From Candidatus Pelagibacterales bacterium (GTDB lineage Bacteria > Pseudomonadota > Alphaproteobacteria > TMED109), in contig PAZF01000019.1 of the NCBI GenBank assembly GCA_002715505.1, positions 1-43,588 on the forward strand: a stretch of 43,588 nt of DNA, in the 5' to 3' direction. Below are positions 35,911 to 43,588 of the stretch, in pieces. Below the pieces are notes generated by a model that worked only from the letters and a program-made list of their open reading frames with translations, searched no databases and was not told the origin of the DNA. How positions within the stretch are numbered: position 1 is the stretch's first letter; every line of letters begins with the position of its first letter. The position numbers and the translations under genes were made by a program.

Positions 35911-36999
35911 ATGGGATTTAAATGTGGAATCATAGGTTTGCCTAATGTGGGTAAATCTTCTTTATTTAATGCTTTGTTAGGTTTACAAAAGGCATCATCT
36001 GAAAACTATCCTTTTTGCACTATTGAACCTAATATTGGTAAAGTTCCGATTCCTGATAATCGATTAGAAAAATTATCTATAATTAATAAATCTAAAAATA
36101 CTATTTATGGACAAATTGAATTCGTAGATATTGCAGGATTAGTTAAAGGTGCTAGCAAGGGAGAAGGTTTAGGAAATAAATTTTTATCAAATATTAGAGA
36201 AGTAGACGCAATAGTTCATGTTGTAAGGTGTTTTTCTGATAGTAATATTACCCACGTTTATAATAGAATTGATCCCATAAACGATATTGAAATAATAGAA
36301 AGTGAGTTAATATTATCAGATATTTCTAGATTAGAAAAAACTTTAGAAAAACTTCGAAAAACTTTAAAAAACTCAAAGAAAGAGTTTGATGTTTTGACGA
36401 AAGTTAAATTAAATTTAGAAAAATCTAACCTCTCATTTAGTGATCAATTTGATGAAGAAGAATTTTTGATAATTAAAAATGCTGAATTATTAACTAGTAA
36501 ACCAGTAATGTATGTTTCTAACGTTAATGATGATGTATTAGAGGTTGGAAATAATTTTTCTAATTTAGTTGAAGAATATGCTTTAAAGAAAGGATTAAAA
36601 TCTATTAAAATTTCTACGAAAATTGAAGAAGAATTATCCTCTTTTGATGATATTAAAGAAAAAGAAGATCTTATGAAGAGCCTAGGAATAAAAAAATCTG
36701 GTTTAGATTTATTTATTTCTGAGGGATTTAAACTTCTTAATCTTATAACTTTTTTTACGTCTGGACCGAAAGAAAGTAGAGCTTGGACTTTGCCTAAAGG
36801 TTCACCTGCACCTGATGCAGGTGAGGTAATTCATTCAGATTTCAAAAGAGGCTTTATAGCTGCAGAAGTAGTAAGTTATGAAGATTTAATTAAAGCAGGA
36901 GAGAATTTAAATGCTAAAAATATGGGCTTTGTTAAAACTCAAGGTAAAGACTATATTGTTCAAGACGGTGATGTTATTTTATTTAGATTTAATGTATAA
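35911..36999 (+). CDS. ychF: Redox-regulated ATPase YchF (Obg family)
   Basis: 362 residues. G1 is GLPNVGKS (9-16), G3 is VDIAGLVKGAS, and YVSNVNDD is in the place of the G4 motif, which in YchF is altered so that ATP is preferred over GTP. The C-terminal TGS domain contains SRAWTLPKGSPAPDAGEVIHSDF and VQDGDVILFRFNV. It binds ribosomes and affects oxidative stress responses and start-site choice in other bacteria. It follows pth as in most Proteobacteria. Confidence 0.97.
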   Translation: MGFKCGIIGLPNVGKSSLFNALLGLQKASSENYPFCTIEPNIGKVPIPDNRLEKLSIINKSKNTIYGQIEFVDIAGLVKGASKGEGLGNKFLSNIREVDAIVHVVRCFSDSNITHVYNRIDPINDIEIIESELILSDISRLEKTLEKLRKTLKNSKKEFDVLTKVKLNLEKSNLSFSDQFDEEEFLIIKNAELLTSKPVMYVSNVNDDVLEVGNNFSNLVEEYALKKGLKSIKISTKIEEELSSFDDIKEKEDLMKSLGIKKSGLDLFISEGFKLLNLITFFTSGPKESRAWTLPKGSPAPDAGEVIHSDFKRGFIAAEVVSYEDLIKAGENLNAKNMGFVKTQGKDYIVQDGDVILFRFNV

Positions 37000-37005
37000 T
37001 TAAAT

Positions 37006-37695
37006 ATGAATAAAAATAAGATAAGCTTTTTTAATTCTGCAGATGATTTTTCTATACCTTACTACGAATATAAACCTGAAAATAAAGAAAAGTCTGCTAT
37101 TGTAATGATTTGTGAAATATTTGGAATAACAGATCATATTCATAATTTTGCGAAGCTACTTTCTGAGAAAGGCTATTTAGTTTTTGTTCCAGATATATTC
37201 CACAGAATAGAAAAAAATGTAAATTTAGAATATAATAAAGAAGGCTTTGAAAAAGGTTTATTTTTAAAAAATAAGCTTGGATGGGATTATCCTATAATGG
37301 ATATTGTAGCACTATCATCAATGCTAAAACAGAATTATCAAGTTTCCTGTTTAGGATTTTGTTACGGTGGATCTATAGCGTGGAGAGCAAGTCAAAAAAG
37401 TTTTTTATTTGACAAAGCTATTTGCTATTATGGTACTAGTATTCCTGATTTTCTAGATAAAAAAATCAATAATCCTGCTATGGTTCATTTTGGTAAATTA
37501 GATCAAGGTATTCCTGAAGACAGGATAATTAAAGTAAAACAATTCTCCAAAGAGCAACAACATGAAGTTATAGTTCATGAATATGAAGAAGCAGATCATG
37601 GATTTAACTGTGAACACAGAAAATCCTTTAATGAAGTAGCCTCGAAATCTGCCTTAAGGAGAAGCTTAGAATTTATTGATAAGTCCAATGATTAA
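37006..37695 (+). CDS. Dienelactone hydrolase family protein
   Basis: 229 residues with an alpha/beta hydrolase fold. The catalytic triad is visible: nucleophile C119 in CLGFCYGGS, D166 in HFGKLDQGIP and H198 in EEADHGFNC. CEIFGITDHI and YLVFVPDIF are typical N-terminal family stretches. The family hydrolyses dienelactone in aromatic degradation, but many members have other esterase roles and no aromatic genes are near. It begins 6 bp after ychF. Confidence 0.9.
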   Translation: MNKNKISFFNSADDFSIPYYEYKPENKEKSAIVMICEIFGITDHIHNFAKLLSEKGYLVFVPDIFHRIEKNVNLEYNKEGFEKGLFLKNKLGWDYPIMDIVALSSMLKQNYQVSCLGFCYGGSIAWRASQKSFLFDKAICYYGTSIPDFLDKKINNPAMVHFGKLDQGIPEDRIIKVKQFSKEQQHEVIVHEYEEADHGFNCEHRKSFNEVASKSALRRSLEFIDKSND

Positions 37696-38164
37696 AAATT
37701 TCTTTTATATTAATATTTTTATTTTATTTTTTATTAATTTAAACTTACTTTATTCAATTGAAGCTCCTAAAAAGCTTTATATTAAAGATGTTGAACTTTC
37801 TAATCTTGAATTAAAAGTTGAGCTAAATGACGAGTTATTTGTACATTATGAAGGATGGATTTTTGATCGAAATATAAATACAAAGGATTATTGTTCTGCA
37901 AAAGGAAATAAATTTGATAGCTCAAAAGAAAAGCCTTTTAGGCCTCAACCTAAAATTTTTAATTTTAAAATTGGTAAAGGTCTTTTAATTCCTGGTTGGG
38001 AATTGGGTTTGCTAGAAATGAAAAAAGGTTCAAAAAGATGTTTAGTAATTCCTCATCAGTTAGCCTATGGGCATAGAAGTTTTGATAAAATCCCACCCTA
38101 CTCAACACTTATTTTTGAAATAGAACTAATTGAGATAAATAAAAATAACAGAGAGGGTAAATGA
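37688..38164 (+). CDS. Secreted or membrane-anchored FKBP-type peptidyl-prolyl isomerase
   Basis: 158 residues from the ATG at 37688, which lies within the end of the previous gene (8-bp overlap); a TTG at 37676 would add four. A hydrophobic N-terminal segment (about 3-23) is a signal peptide or anchor. The FKBP core contains LFVHYEGW, KFDSSKEKPF, IGKGLLIPGWELGLLEM and LVIPHQLAYGHR. An insertion of some 13 residues (NINTKDYCSAKGN) sits before KFDSS and includes a cysteine. A second cysteine is in SKRCLVIP. It likely folds proteins in the periplasm. Confidence 0.9.
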   Translation: MIKNFFYINIFILFFINLNLLYSIEAPKKLYIKDVELSNLELKVELNDELFVHYEGWIFDRNINTKDYCSAKGNKFDSSKEKPFRPQPKIFNFKIGKGLLIPGWELGLLEMKKGSKRCLVIPHQLAYGHRSFDKIPPYSTLIFEIELIEINKNNREGK

Positions 38165-39057
38165 TAAAATTTAAACCAACTTTAGGTATTATTGGAGGAA
38201 GCGGGCTATATAAATTAAAAGGACTTACTAACCAAAAGTGGGTTTCGACAATTACACCTTTTGGAAAGCCATCAGATAAAATATTAAAAGCCAAATACAA
38301 AAGTTTAGATGTAATGTTTTTACCTAGACATGGAAGCAATCACAATATTTCTCCAAATAAAATAAATTATAGGGCAAATATATATTCCTTAAAAAAATTG
38401 GGAGTAACTGATATAATTTCAGTTTCTGCTGTTGGAAGTTTAAAAAAAAATCACAAACCTGGTGATTTTATTTTAGTTGATCAGTATATAGACAGAACTC
38501 TTAATAGAGAAAGAACTTTCTTTGATAATGATTTAGTTGCTCACGTTTCTATGGCTGATCCTATTTCTAGAGATCTAGTAAAAATCATTTATGATTCTAG
38601 AAATATTAAACAAAAAGTTAAAATTGGAGGAACTTATATAGCTATAGATGGACCTCAATTCTCTACTTATGCAGAATCATTGCTATTCAAAAGTTGGGGC
38701 TGTGATGTTATTGGCATGACAAATATGCCTGAAGCAAGATTAGTAAGAGAAGCTGAAATAGGATATGCATCAATATCAATGGTTACAGATTATGATTGTT
38801 GGCATAAATCTCATTCTGACGTTACAGTTGAACAAGTTCTAGAAGTAATGTCAAATAATAATAACAAAGTACAATTCCTACTAAAATCTTTTTTTGATAG
38901 AGTTATAAAATTAAAGTCTTGGAACTGGAAAAACTATATATATGATAACTTAAATGCTTCTATAATAACAAATTTAAATAATGTAGACAAAAAAACTATA
39001 AGAAATCTTGGTCCTATTTTGAAAAGATTTATAAATGCTAAAAAAAGTTCTATTTAA
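38161..39057 (+). CDS. mtnP: S-methyl-5'-thioadenosine phosphorylase
   Basis: 298 residues, class II nucleoside phosphorylase fold. LGIIGGSGLYKL, FLPRHGSNHNISPNKINYRAN, SAVGSLKKNHKPGDFILVDQYIDRT and GPQFSTYAES match MtnP. The asparagine and aspartate in MTNMPEAR and VTDYDCWH are in the purine-binding region. It splits methylthioadenosine to adenine and methylthioribose-1-phosphate for methionine salvage. It overlaps the FKBP gene by ATGA and the convergent petC by 8 bp. Confidence 0.95.
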   Translation: MIKFKPTLGIIGGSGLYKLKGLTNQKWVSTITPFGKPSDKILKAKYKSLDVMFLPRHGSNHNISPNKINYRANIYSLKKLGVTDIISVSAVGSLKKNHKPGDFILVDQYIDRTLNRERTFFDNDLVAHVSMADPISRDLVKIIYDSRNIKQKVKIGGTYIAIDGPQFSTYAESLLFKSWGCDVIGMTNMPEARLVREAEIGYASISMVTDYDCWHKSHSDVTVEQVLEVMSNNNNKVQFLLKSFFDRVIKLKSWNWKNYIYDNLNASIITNLNNVDKKTIRNLGPILKRFINAKKSSI

Positions 39058-39802
39058 TCTCTTTCCAAATTTTTCTATATGATAAAAAGAAAAAGAAAGT
39101 CATAACTACCAAAAATATTACAACTTTTATTCCAGAAGATTTTCTTTTTTCCAACTCAGGCATGGAAGCCCAGGTTAAAAATGTTACCACATCTATAACT
39201 TCTTGTTCTAAAGTCGGGTTAGTGCCATCCTGATATTCTATATCCTCTCCATACAAAGGTTGTGGCATTGCTATTATTTTTCCTGGCATATATTTATTGT
39301 AATATCCTTCTCCTACATCAAATCCTTCTGGCGTATCCTCATAACCCAATAATAATGATCTCAAGTAGTTAGCTCCATCTTTTCTTGCTTTAATAATCAA
39401 TGTTAAGTCTGGAGGATAAGCCCCATTATTAGCAGCTTTTGCAGCTTCTTCATTAGGGTAAGGATCCACAAAGTTGTCTGAATAAATTGCATTTCTTTTT
39501 TTAATTTCACCATTCTCATCTGGTATATCATCTACTAAAAATTGCTTAGCAATATTATTAATTTGATTTTTGTCATAGCCTATATCTTCTAGGTTTCTGT
39601 ATGCCAAATGTTTTAAACCATGACAAGATGCACAGACTTCTGTAAAAACCTGCAATCCTCTTTGGGCACTATTTTTATCTAAACTACCTAGTAACCCGTC
39701 GAAAGAAAATTTGTAATTCATTGGCTTAGTAACGTCTGAGGCAGCAAATCCTAATTTACAAAATAAGAAAATTAAAATTATAAAGAAAAGTTTTTTTTTC
39801 AT
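39050..39802 (-). CDS. petC: Cytochrome c1 of the bc1 complex
   Basis: 250 residues with an N-terminal signal peptide ending near GFAAS. Haem c binds to C57, C60 and H61 in EVCASCHGLKHLAYRN. The axial methionine is M179 in GKIIAMPQPLYGEDI. A C-terminal membrane helix (about 226-245) anchors it. It passes electrons from the Rieske centre to a soluble cytochrome c. It is the last gene of the petABC run, 8 bp after petB. Confidence 0.97.
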   Translation of the reverse strand: MKKKLFFIILIFLFCKLGFAASDVTKPMNYKFSFDGLLGSLDKNSAQRGLQVFTEVCASCHGLKHLAYRNLEDIGYDKNQINNIAKQFLVDDIPDENGEIKKRNAIYSDNFVDPYPNEEAAKAANNGAYPPDLTLIIKARKDGANYLRSLLLGYEDTPEGFDVGEGYYNKYMPGKIIAMPQPLYGEDIEYQDGTNPTLEQEVIDVVTFLTWASMPELEKRKSSGIKVVIFLVVMTFFFFLSYRKIWKEIK

Positions 39803-39810
39803 TACTAATA

Positions 39811-41028
39811 CTATTCTGCTAGTACTGGTTTGCTAATACTAGATGGTAGAGGTTTTGTCTTTTCAAAATATCCTAATAGTGGCATTAAAATCAAAAAATG
39901 TAGAAAATAATAAGATGTTGCAAGTCTTCCTATAATTATGTACGTACCTTCAGCAGGTTTGCTTCCTATCCAGCCTAAAATAATTGCATCTATTGCGAAA
40001 ATCCAAAATAATATTTTATAAATTGGCCTAAAGGTTGCCGATCTAACCTTACTAGTATCTAACCAAGGTAGTAAAAATAATACAAAAATAGCACTAAACA
40101 TTGCAATTACTCCACCTAACTTATCAGGGATTGCTCTCAATATTGCGTAAAAAGGTAAAAAATACCATTCAGGTACAATGTGAGCTGGTGTTTTTAAAGG
40201 ATCAGCTGGAACATAGTTATCAGGATGACCTAAGTAATCTGGAGCAAAGAAAACTACAGAGAAAAAAATTGTTAGTGCTACACCTAAACCAAAAAAATCT
40301 TTCACCGTGTAATAAGGATGAAAGGGAATACTGTCTTGAGGTCCTTTTCTGTCTATACCTAGCGGATTATTTGAGCCGTGAGTATGTAAAGCAACTATGT
40401 GTAAAATAACAACACCTACTATTAAAAAAGGTAACAAAAAGTGAAGAGTATAAAACCTGCTAAGAGTAGGATTATCTACGGAATAGCCTCCCCACAACCA
40501 TTGTACAATACTTTCCCCTATAAGGGGTATTGCTGAAAACAAATTGGTAATAACTGTTGCCCCCCAAAAAGACATTTGTCCCCAAGGTAAAACATAGCCC
40601 ATAAATGCAGTAGCCATCATTAATAGCAAAATAATAATACCAAGCCACCAAAGCAACTCCCTTGGAGCTTTATATGATCCATAATAAAGCCCTCTAAAAA
40701 TATGTATATAAACTACAATAAAAAAAAACGAGGCTCCATTCATGTGAACATATCTTATTAACCATCCATGATTTACATTTCTCATAATGTGCTCTATAGA
40801 AGAAAAAGCATGATCAACATGAGCAGTGTAGTGCATAGATAGTATGATTCCTGTAATTATTTGAACTAAAAGAAAAAAACCAGCTAAAGATCCGAAATTC
40901 CACCAATAATTAAGATTTTTAGGAGTAGGATAGTCTACGGCAGAATGTTTTAGCATAGAAATAATAGGCAATCTATAATCTATCCAATTTAATAAAGAAC
41001 CTGAATTTTTTATATTTTCTTTCTTCAT
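39811..41028 (-). CDS. petB: Cytochrome b of the bc1 complex
   Basis: 405 residues with about eight membrane helices. The paired histidines that hold the two haems are in [15 protein letters not shown]-adjacent helix [20 protein letters not shown], and the fourth helix [19 protein letters not shown]. The quinol-oxidation site [16 protein letters not shown] is intact. It oxidises ubiquinol and pumps charge across the membrane. The ATG directly follows the petA stop with no gap. The length suits a full, non-split mitochondrial-type cytochrome b. Confidence 0.98.
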   Translation of the reverse strand: MKKENIKNSGSLLNWIDYRLPIISMLKHSAVDYPTPKNLNYWWNFGSLAGFFLLVQIITGIILSMHYTAHVDHAFSSIEHIMRNVNHGWLIRYVHMNGASFFFIVVYIHIFRGLYYGSYKAPRELLWWLGIIILLLMMATAFMGYVLPWGQMSFWGATVITNLFSAIPLIGESIVQWLWGGYSVDNPTLSRFYTLHFLLPFLIVGVVILHIVALHTHGSNNPLGIDRKGPQDSIPFHPYYTVKDFFGLGVALTIFFSVVFFAPDYLGHPDNYVPADPLKTPAHIVPEWYFLPFYAILRAIPDKLGGVIAMFSAIFVLFLLPWLDTSKVRSATFRPIYKILFWIFAIDAIILGWIGSKPAEGTYIIIGRLATSYYFLHFLILMPLLGYFEKTKPLPSSISKPVLAE

Positions 41029-41550
41029 TTAACCTACTAATATAGTGTTATCATCAGTAAATACATAAGGAGGAATCTCTAAATTAGTTGGAGCTGGACC
41101 TTTTCTAATTCTGCCAGAAGTGTCATAATGAGATCCATGACAGGGGCAAAACCACCCTTTGTATTCACCTTTGTCTGAGGCCGGCACACAGCCTAAATGA
41201 GTGCAAACCCCAACAAGAACAAGGTATTTTGGATTTTTAACTCTTTCTTTATCCGTTTGTGGATCAGGAAGATCTTCTATCTTTACATTATTAGCTTCTA
41301 CTATCTCTTCATTAGTTCTATGCTTAATAAAGAGAGGCTTTCCTCTCCACATTACTGTTTTACTTTTGCCTTCGGCTAATTCAGTTAAATCTACTTCAAT
41401 TTTAGACAAGGCTTCTACATCTTTAGAAGGATTCATCTGGTCTACTAAAGGCCATCCAGCAGAAACTACTGCAATTGCTCCTAAAGCACCTGAAGCCTGA
41501 TGAATAAAGTTTCTTCTACCCTTACTCTTATTTTTTCTATTAATTGTCAT
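41029..41550 (-). CDS. petA: Rieske iron-sulfur subunit of the bc1 complex
   Basis: 173 residues. A Tat-type start (KGRRNFIHQ, residues 10-18) is followed by a membrane helix. The [2Fe-2S] ligands are C116 and H118 in CTHLGCVP and C135 and H138 in CPCHGSHYD. C121 and C137 form the stabilising disulfide. It takes the first electron from ubiquinol at the outer face of the inner membrane. It is the first gene of the petABC operon, with a likely promoter shared in the region with hemF. Confidence 0.98.
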   Translation of the reverse strand: MTINRKNKSKGRRNFIHQASGALGAIAVVSAGWPLVDQMNPSKDVEALSKIEVDLTELAEGKSKTVMWRGKPLFIKHRTNEEIVEANNVKIEDLPDPQTDKERVKNPKYLVLVGVCTHLGCVPASDKGEYKGWFCPCHGSHYDTSGRIRKGPAPTNLEIPPYVFTDDNTILVG

Positions 41551-41576
41551 AATTTAATATAAATATATTAACATTT

Positions 41577-41603
41577 ATTATATTGTTATTACTAAGATGT
41601 AAA
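41577..41603 (-). promoter_or_regulatory. Predicted sigma-70 promoter for petABC
   Basis: On the minus strand TTTACA (41598-41603; five of six consensus bases) is 15 bp from a perfect TATAAT (41577-41582). The spacing is shorter than the ideal 17 bp. Transcription would start near 41570, giving a leader of about 20 nt before petA. I found no equally good promoter for the divergent hemF. Confidence 0.4.
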
Positions 41604-41630
41604 GAATTGATTGTAATTCAAGTAGAATTT

Positions 41631-42515
41631 ATGAAAAAAAAATATTTACCACCTCTTTTAAGTCAAAATAATTGGGAAAAAAGATCTAAAGCAGCAGAAA
41701 AATGGTTTAAAAGTTTAAGAAATCATTTTTGCAAAGAATTTTTAAATTTAGAAAACCAATATAATGAAGAAAGAAATTTCAAAAAGACTTCTTTTAAGAA
41801 AAAGAAGTGGAATAAAGATAATTCCGAAGATTTTGGAGGGGGGGTAAGTAATATATTATCAGGAAATTTATTTGAAAAAGTAGGAGTAAATATTTCTACT
41901 GTGACTGGTATATTTCCAGATAAATTTAAAAATAGTATAAAAGGTGCATCAAAAGATCCAAGATTTTTTGCCACTGGTATATCTGTAGTTTCTCATATGA
42001 AGTCTCCTTTTATTCCAGCAGCACATTTTAATTCCAGACTTATAATTACAAAAAATGGCTGGTTTGGAGGAGGTTGTGATTTAACACCCGCTTATCAGAT
42101 CAACAAAATTAGAGAGGACTTTCATAAGAATCTGAAAATATTTTGCGATAACTATAATGTTAACTACTATAATACCTTTAGCAAGTTGTGTAAAAATTAT
42201 TTTTTTCTCAAGCATAGAAATGAGGAAAGAGGAGTCGGGGGTATTTTTTTTGATTATCTACAAAATAATTGGGAAAAAGATTTTGAATTTGTAAAAGGTA
42301 CGGGATTATTTTTTTTAAAATATTATAAAAAAATAATTTTAAAAAATCAGGCTAAGTCTTGGACTGAAAAAAATAGAAAAAAACTTCTTTTGAAAAGAGG
42401 AAGATATGTAGAATTTAACCTTTTGTACGATAAAGGGACTACTTTTGGTTTAAATACAGGAGGCAACACTGATGCAATTTTAATGTCCATGCCTCCTAAA
42501 GTTTTGTGGAATTAA
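41631..42515 (+). CDS. hemF: Oxygen-dependent coproporphyrinogen III oxidase
   Basis: 294 residues from the ATG at 41631. An upstream TTG at 41583 would add 16 unlikely residues. Family stretches are ATGISVVSHMKSPFIPAAHFN, WFGGGCDLTP, KHRNEERGVGGIFFDYL and GRYVEFNLLYDKGTTFGLNTGG. It uses molecular oxygen to decarboxylate two propionates in haem synthesis, so the organism makes haem aerobically. It is divergent from the haem-containing bc1 operon. Its 3' end overlaps the convergent tRNA nucleotidyltransferase by 20 bp. Confidence 0.96.
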   Translation: MKKKYLPPLLSQNNWEKRSKAAEKWFKSLRNHFCKEFLNLENQYNEERNFKKTSFKKKKWNKDNSEDFGGGVSNILSGNLFEKVGVNISTVTGIFPDKFKNSIKGASKDPRFFATGISVVSHMKSPFIPAAHFNSRLIITKNGWFGGGCDLTPAYQINKIREDFHKNLKIFCDNYNVNYYNTFSKLCKNYFFLKHRNEERGVGGIFFDYLQNNWEKDFEFVKGTGLFFLKYYKKIILKNQAKSWTEKNRKKLLLKRGRYVEFNLLYDKGTTFGLNTGGNTDAILMSMPPKVLWN

Positions 42516-43588
42516 AAACAATTGATTTACTTTTACTTAAGCACTGATTTTTATTTGGCTTAAAATCTTTTAATACCCACCAATCCTCAATTTTTTTCAT
42601 AGTTATTCCTATTTCTTTTCCTTTAGAAATCCCAATACTTTGTAAGTCATTACCACTAATGGGAAATACCGGTGCATTCCAATATTTAAGTGTGTTGTGA
42701 ATAATATCTTTTGTTTTTTCCCCCTTTAAAAAACACTTGAGGTAATAAATACTCATACTTACATCAACTCCAAGTTTAAACTTAGCTTTTCTTGCGTCCT
42801 TTTTATTCTTTATACTAAATAGTTTAAAATTAATACATATTAACTCTAATCTTAAAAATTCTTTCTTAGTAAGGAACAAATAATCTCTTAGTCTTTTAAT
42901 TTCAAAATTTGACATAATTAACAAAAAAGAAAGTCTAATTAACTTTTCTGCTTTTAAGTCATTAAAAAGTTTGATGTCAGAGTTATTAATCTTTTCTAAT
43001 CCAGGGAGTATATATTTAAACTTATCTTGTTTTTTTATTAGCAGTAATATTTCTGCTGCATATGCTCCTAAGATTAACTTATAAAATTCATATGATTTTC
43101 TTTCTTTAGAAATATTAGAAATTAAATCAAAATGCTTTTTTGTAACTTTCATAGAATTTTTATCTATAGTAGCAGCATTACATCCATAATAAGATAAGAA
43201 CCTGTAGTACCTTAAAATTCTTAAGTTATCTTCTTTAATTCTTTTTAAAGGGTCTCCTATAAACTTAACATTTCTATTTTTTAAGTCCTTTATTCCATTA
43301 TGTGGATCATAAATTTCTCCATTAAAATTAGAATATATGGAATTAATAGTAAAATCCCTGCGGCACGAGTCTAAATATATATCATTTACAAACTCAACCT
43401 TTGCTTTCCTTCCGTAGGTTTCTTTATCAATTCTCATGCTAGTAATTTCGATTAATTTTTTCTGAGACAGCAAACTAATTGTTCCATGTCCTTTTGAGAT
43501 ATCAGTAAATTGAATTTTTTCTTTAAGTAACTTTTGTTTAACTACTTTTACATTTAATTTAACTGCAAGGTCTATATCTTCTAATGGT
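42496..43588 (-). CDS. CCA-adding tRNA nucleotidyltransferase, N terminus beyond the window
   Basis: The coding frame runs off the window end, so the true start, perhaps 25-30 residues further, is missing; about 363 residues are visible. The first visible residues PLEDIDLAV hold the DxD metal-binding pair of the class II nucleotidyltransferase head. HGT, then RRDFTINSIY and DLKNRNVKFIGDP follow, with the nucleotide-recognising EDNLRILRYYRF. The C-terminal helical part is divergent. It adds or repairs CCA on tRNA 3' ends; poly(A) polymerase PcnB is a less likely alternative. The tRNA gene in this window already encodes CCA, so repair may dominate for that tRNA. Confidence 0.92.
   Translation of the reverse strand, partial: PLEDIDLAVKLNVKVVKQKLLKEKIQFTDISKGHGTISLLSQKKLIEITSMRIDKETYGRKAKVEFVNDIYLDSCRRDFTINSIYSNFNGEIYDPHNGIKDLKNRNVKFIGDPLKRIKEDNLRILRYYRFLSYYGCNAATIDKNSMKVTKKHFDLISNISKERKSYEFYKLILGAYAAEILLLIKKQDKFKYILPGLEKINNSDIKLFNDLKAEKLIRLSFLLIMSNFEIKRLRDYLFLTKKEFLRLELICINFKLFSIKNKKDARKAKFKLGVDVSMSIYYLKCFLKGEKTKDIIHNTLKYWNAPVFPISGNDLQSIGISKGKEIGITMKKIEDWWVLKDFKPNKNQCLSKSKSIVFNSTKL

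Noticed and set aside
41608-41622. Possible FNR-like site TTGATTGTAATTCAA in front of hemF
   Set aside because: The FNR consensus is TTGAT-N4-ATCAA over 14 bp. Here the right half is displaced and mismatched, and such A+T-rich half-sites are common in this sequence.
1-43588. Mobile element, CRISPR array, toxin-antitoxin or defence system
   Set aside because: I looked for transposase or integrase proteins, long terminal inverted repeats, regularly spaced direct repeats and small toxin-like pairs. All genes are chromosomal housekeeping types with uniform A+T-rich composition.

Overview
The window is a dense stretch of core genome from a streamlined, very A+T-rich bacterium, most likely a marine alphaproteobacterium of the SAR11 or AEGEAN-169/HIMB59 type. 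The evidence is the strong A+T bias (about 70% by eye, not counted), the near absence of intergenic DNA, and alphaproteobacterial gene sets: petABC with a Tat-type Rieske protein, an ELM1-family protein between greA and trxB, UbiK next to lgt-MidA-pgeF, and a pteridine-reductase-like SDR next to folB. No stretch longer than about 105 bases lacks a gene. I saw no insertion sequence, prophage, CRISPR array or defence island. The lineage is inferred from these traits, not from a phylogeny.

Layout. 1-360 (+): 3' end of an ABC1/UbiB-type kinase gene and a 53-residue membrane protein. 361-3071 (-): a sodium:solute symporter, a small two-helix membrane ORF and a membrane-anchored TPR protein. 3159-7550 (-): an information-processing operon, yqeY-dnaG-rpoD-tRNA-Ile2(CAU), in which the last base of the rpoD stop codon is also the first base of the tRNA. 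7656-14467 (+): carA-carB, greA, ELM1-like, trxB. 14453-15379 (-): the molybdoenzyme MsrP, divergent by only 20 bp from an M48 lipoprotein peptidase. 16190-18643: two divergent class I/II aminotransferases; the second appears to start at ATT. 18636-24893 (+): uvrB, a pteridine-reductase-like SDR, folB, uvrC, pgsA, moaD, moaE.

24890-25789 (-): ilvE. 25853-27843 (+): an OmpR/EnvZ-type two-component pair. 27840-30031 (-): a TetR-fold/COQ9-like protein, proC, a YbjN-family protein, ubiK. 30103-33639 (+): hldD, lgt, a MidA-type methyltransferase, pgeF. 33712-39057 (+): prs, rplY, pth, ychF, a dienelactone hydrolase, a secreted FKBP, mtnP. 39050-41550 (-): the cytochrome bc1 operon petA-petB-petC, divergent from hemF (41631-42515, +). 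The window ends in a truncated tRNA nucleotidyltransferase gene (-).

Functional links. MoaD/MoaE make the cofactor used by MsrP. HemF supplies haem that bc1 needs. FolB and the SDR fit one pteridine/folate pathway. CarAB and Prs both feed pyrimidine synthesis. UvrB and UvrC lie in one gene run. Lgt is needed to lipidate the M48 lipoprotein, and HldD implies heptose-containing LPS. The most notable observations are structural: the rpoD/tRNA overlap, the ATT start, convergent genes overlapping with no space for terminators, near-leaderless divergent promoters, and a small ORF translationally coupled to the TPR gene. I found no convincing new multi-gene system.
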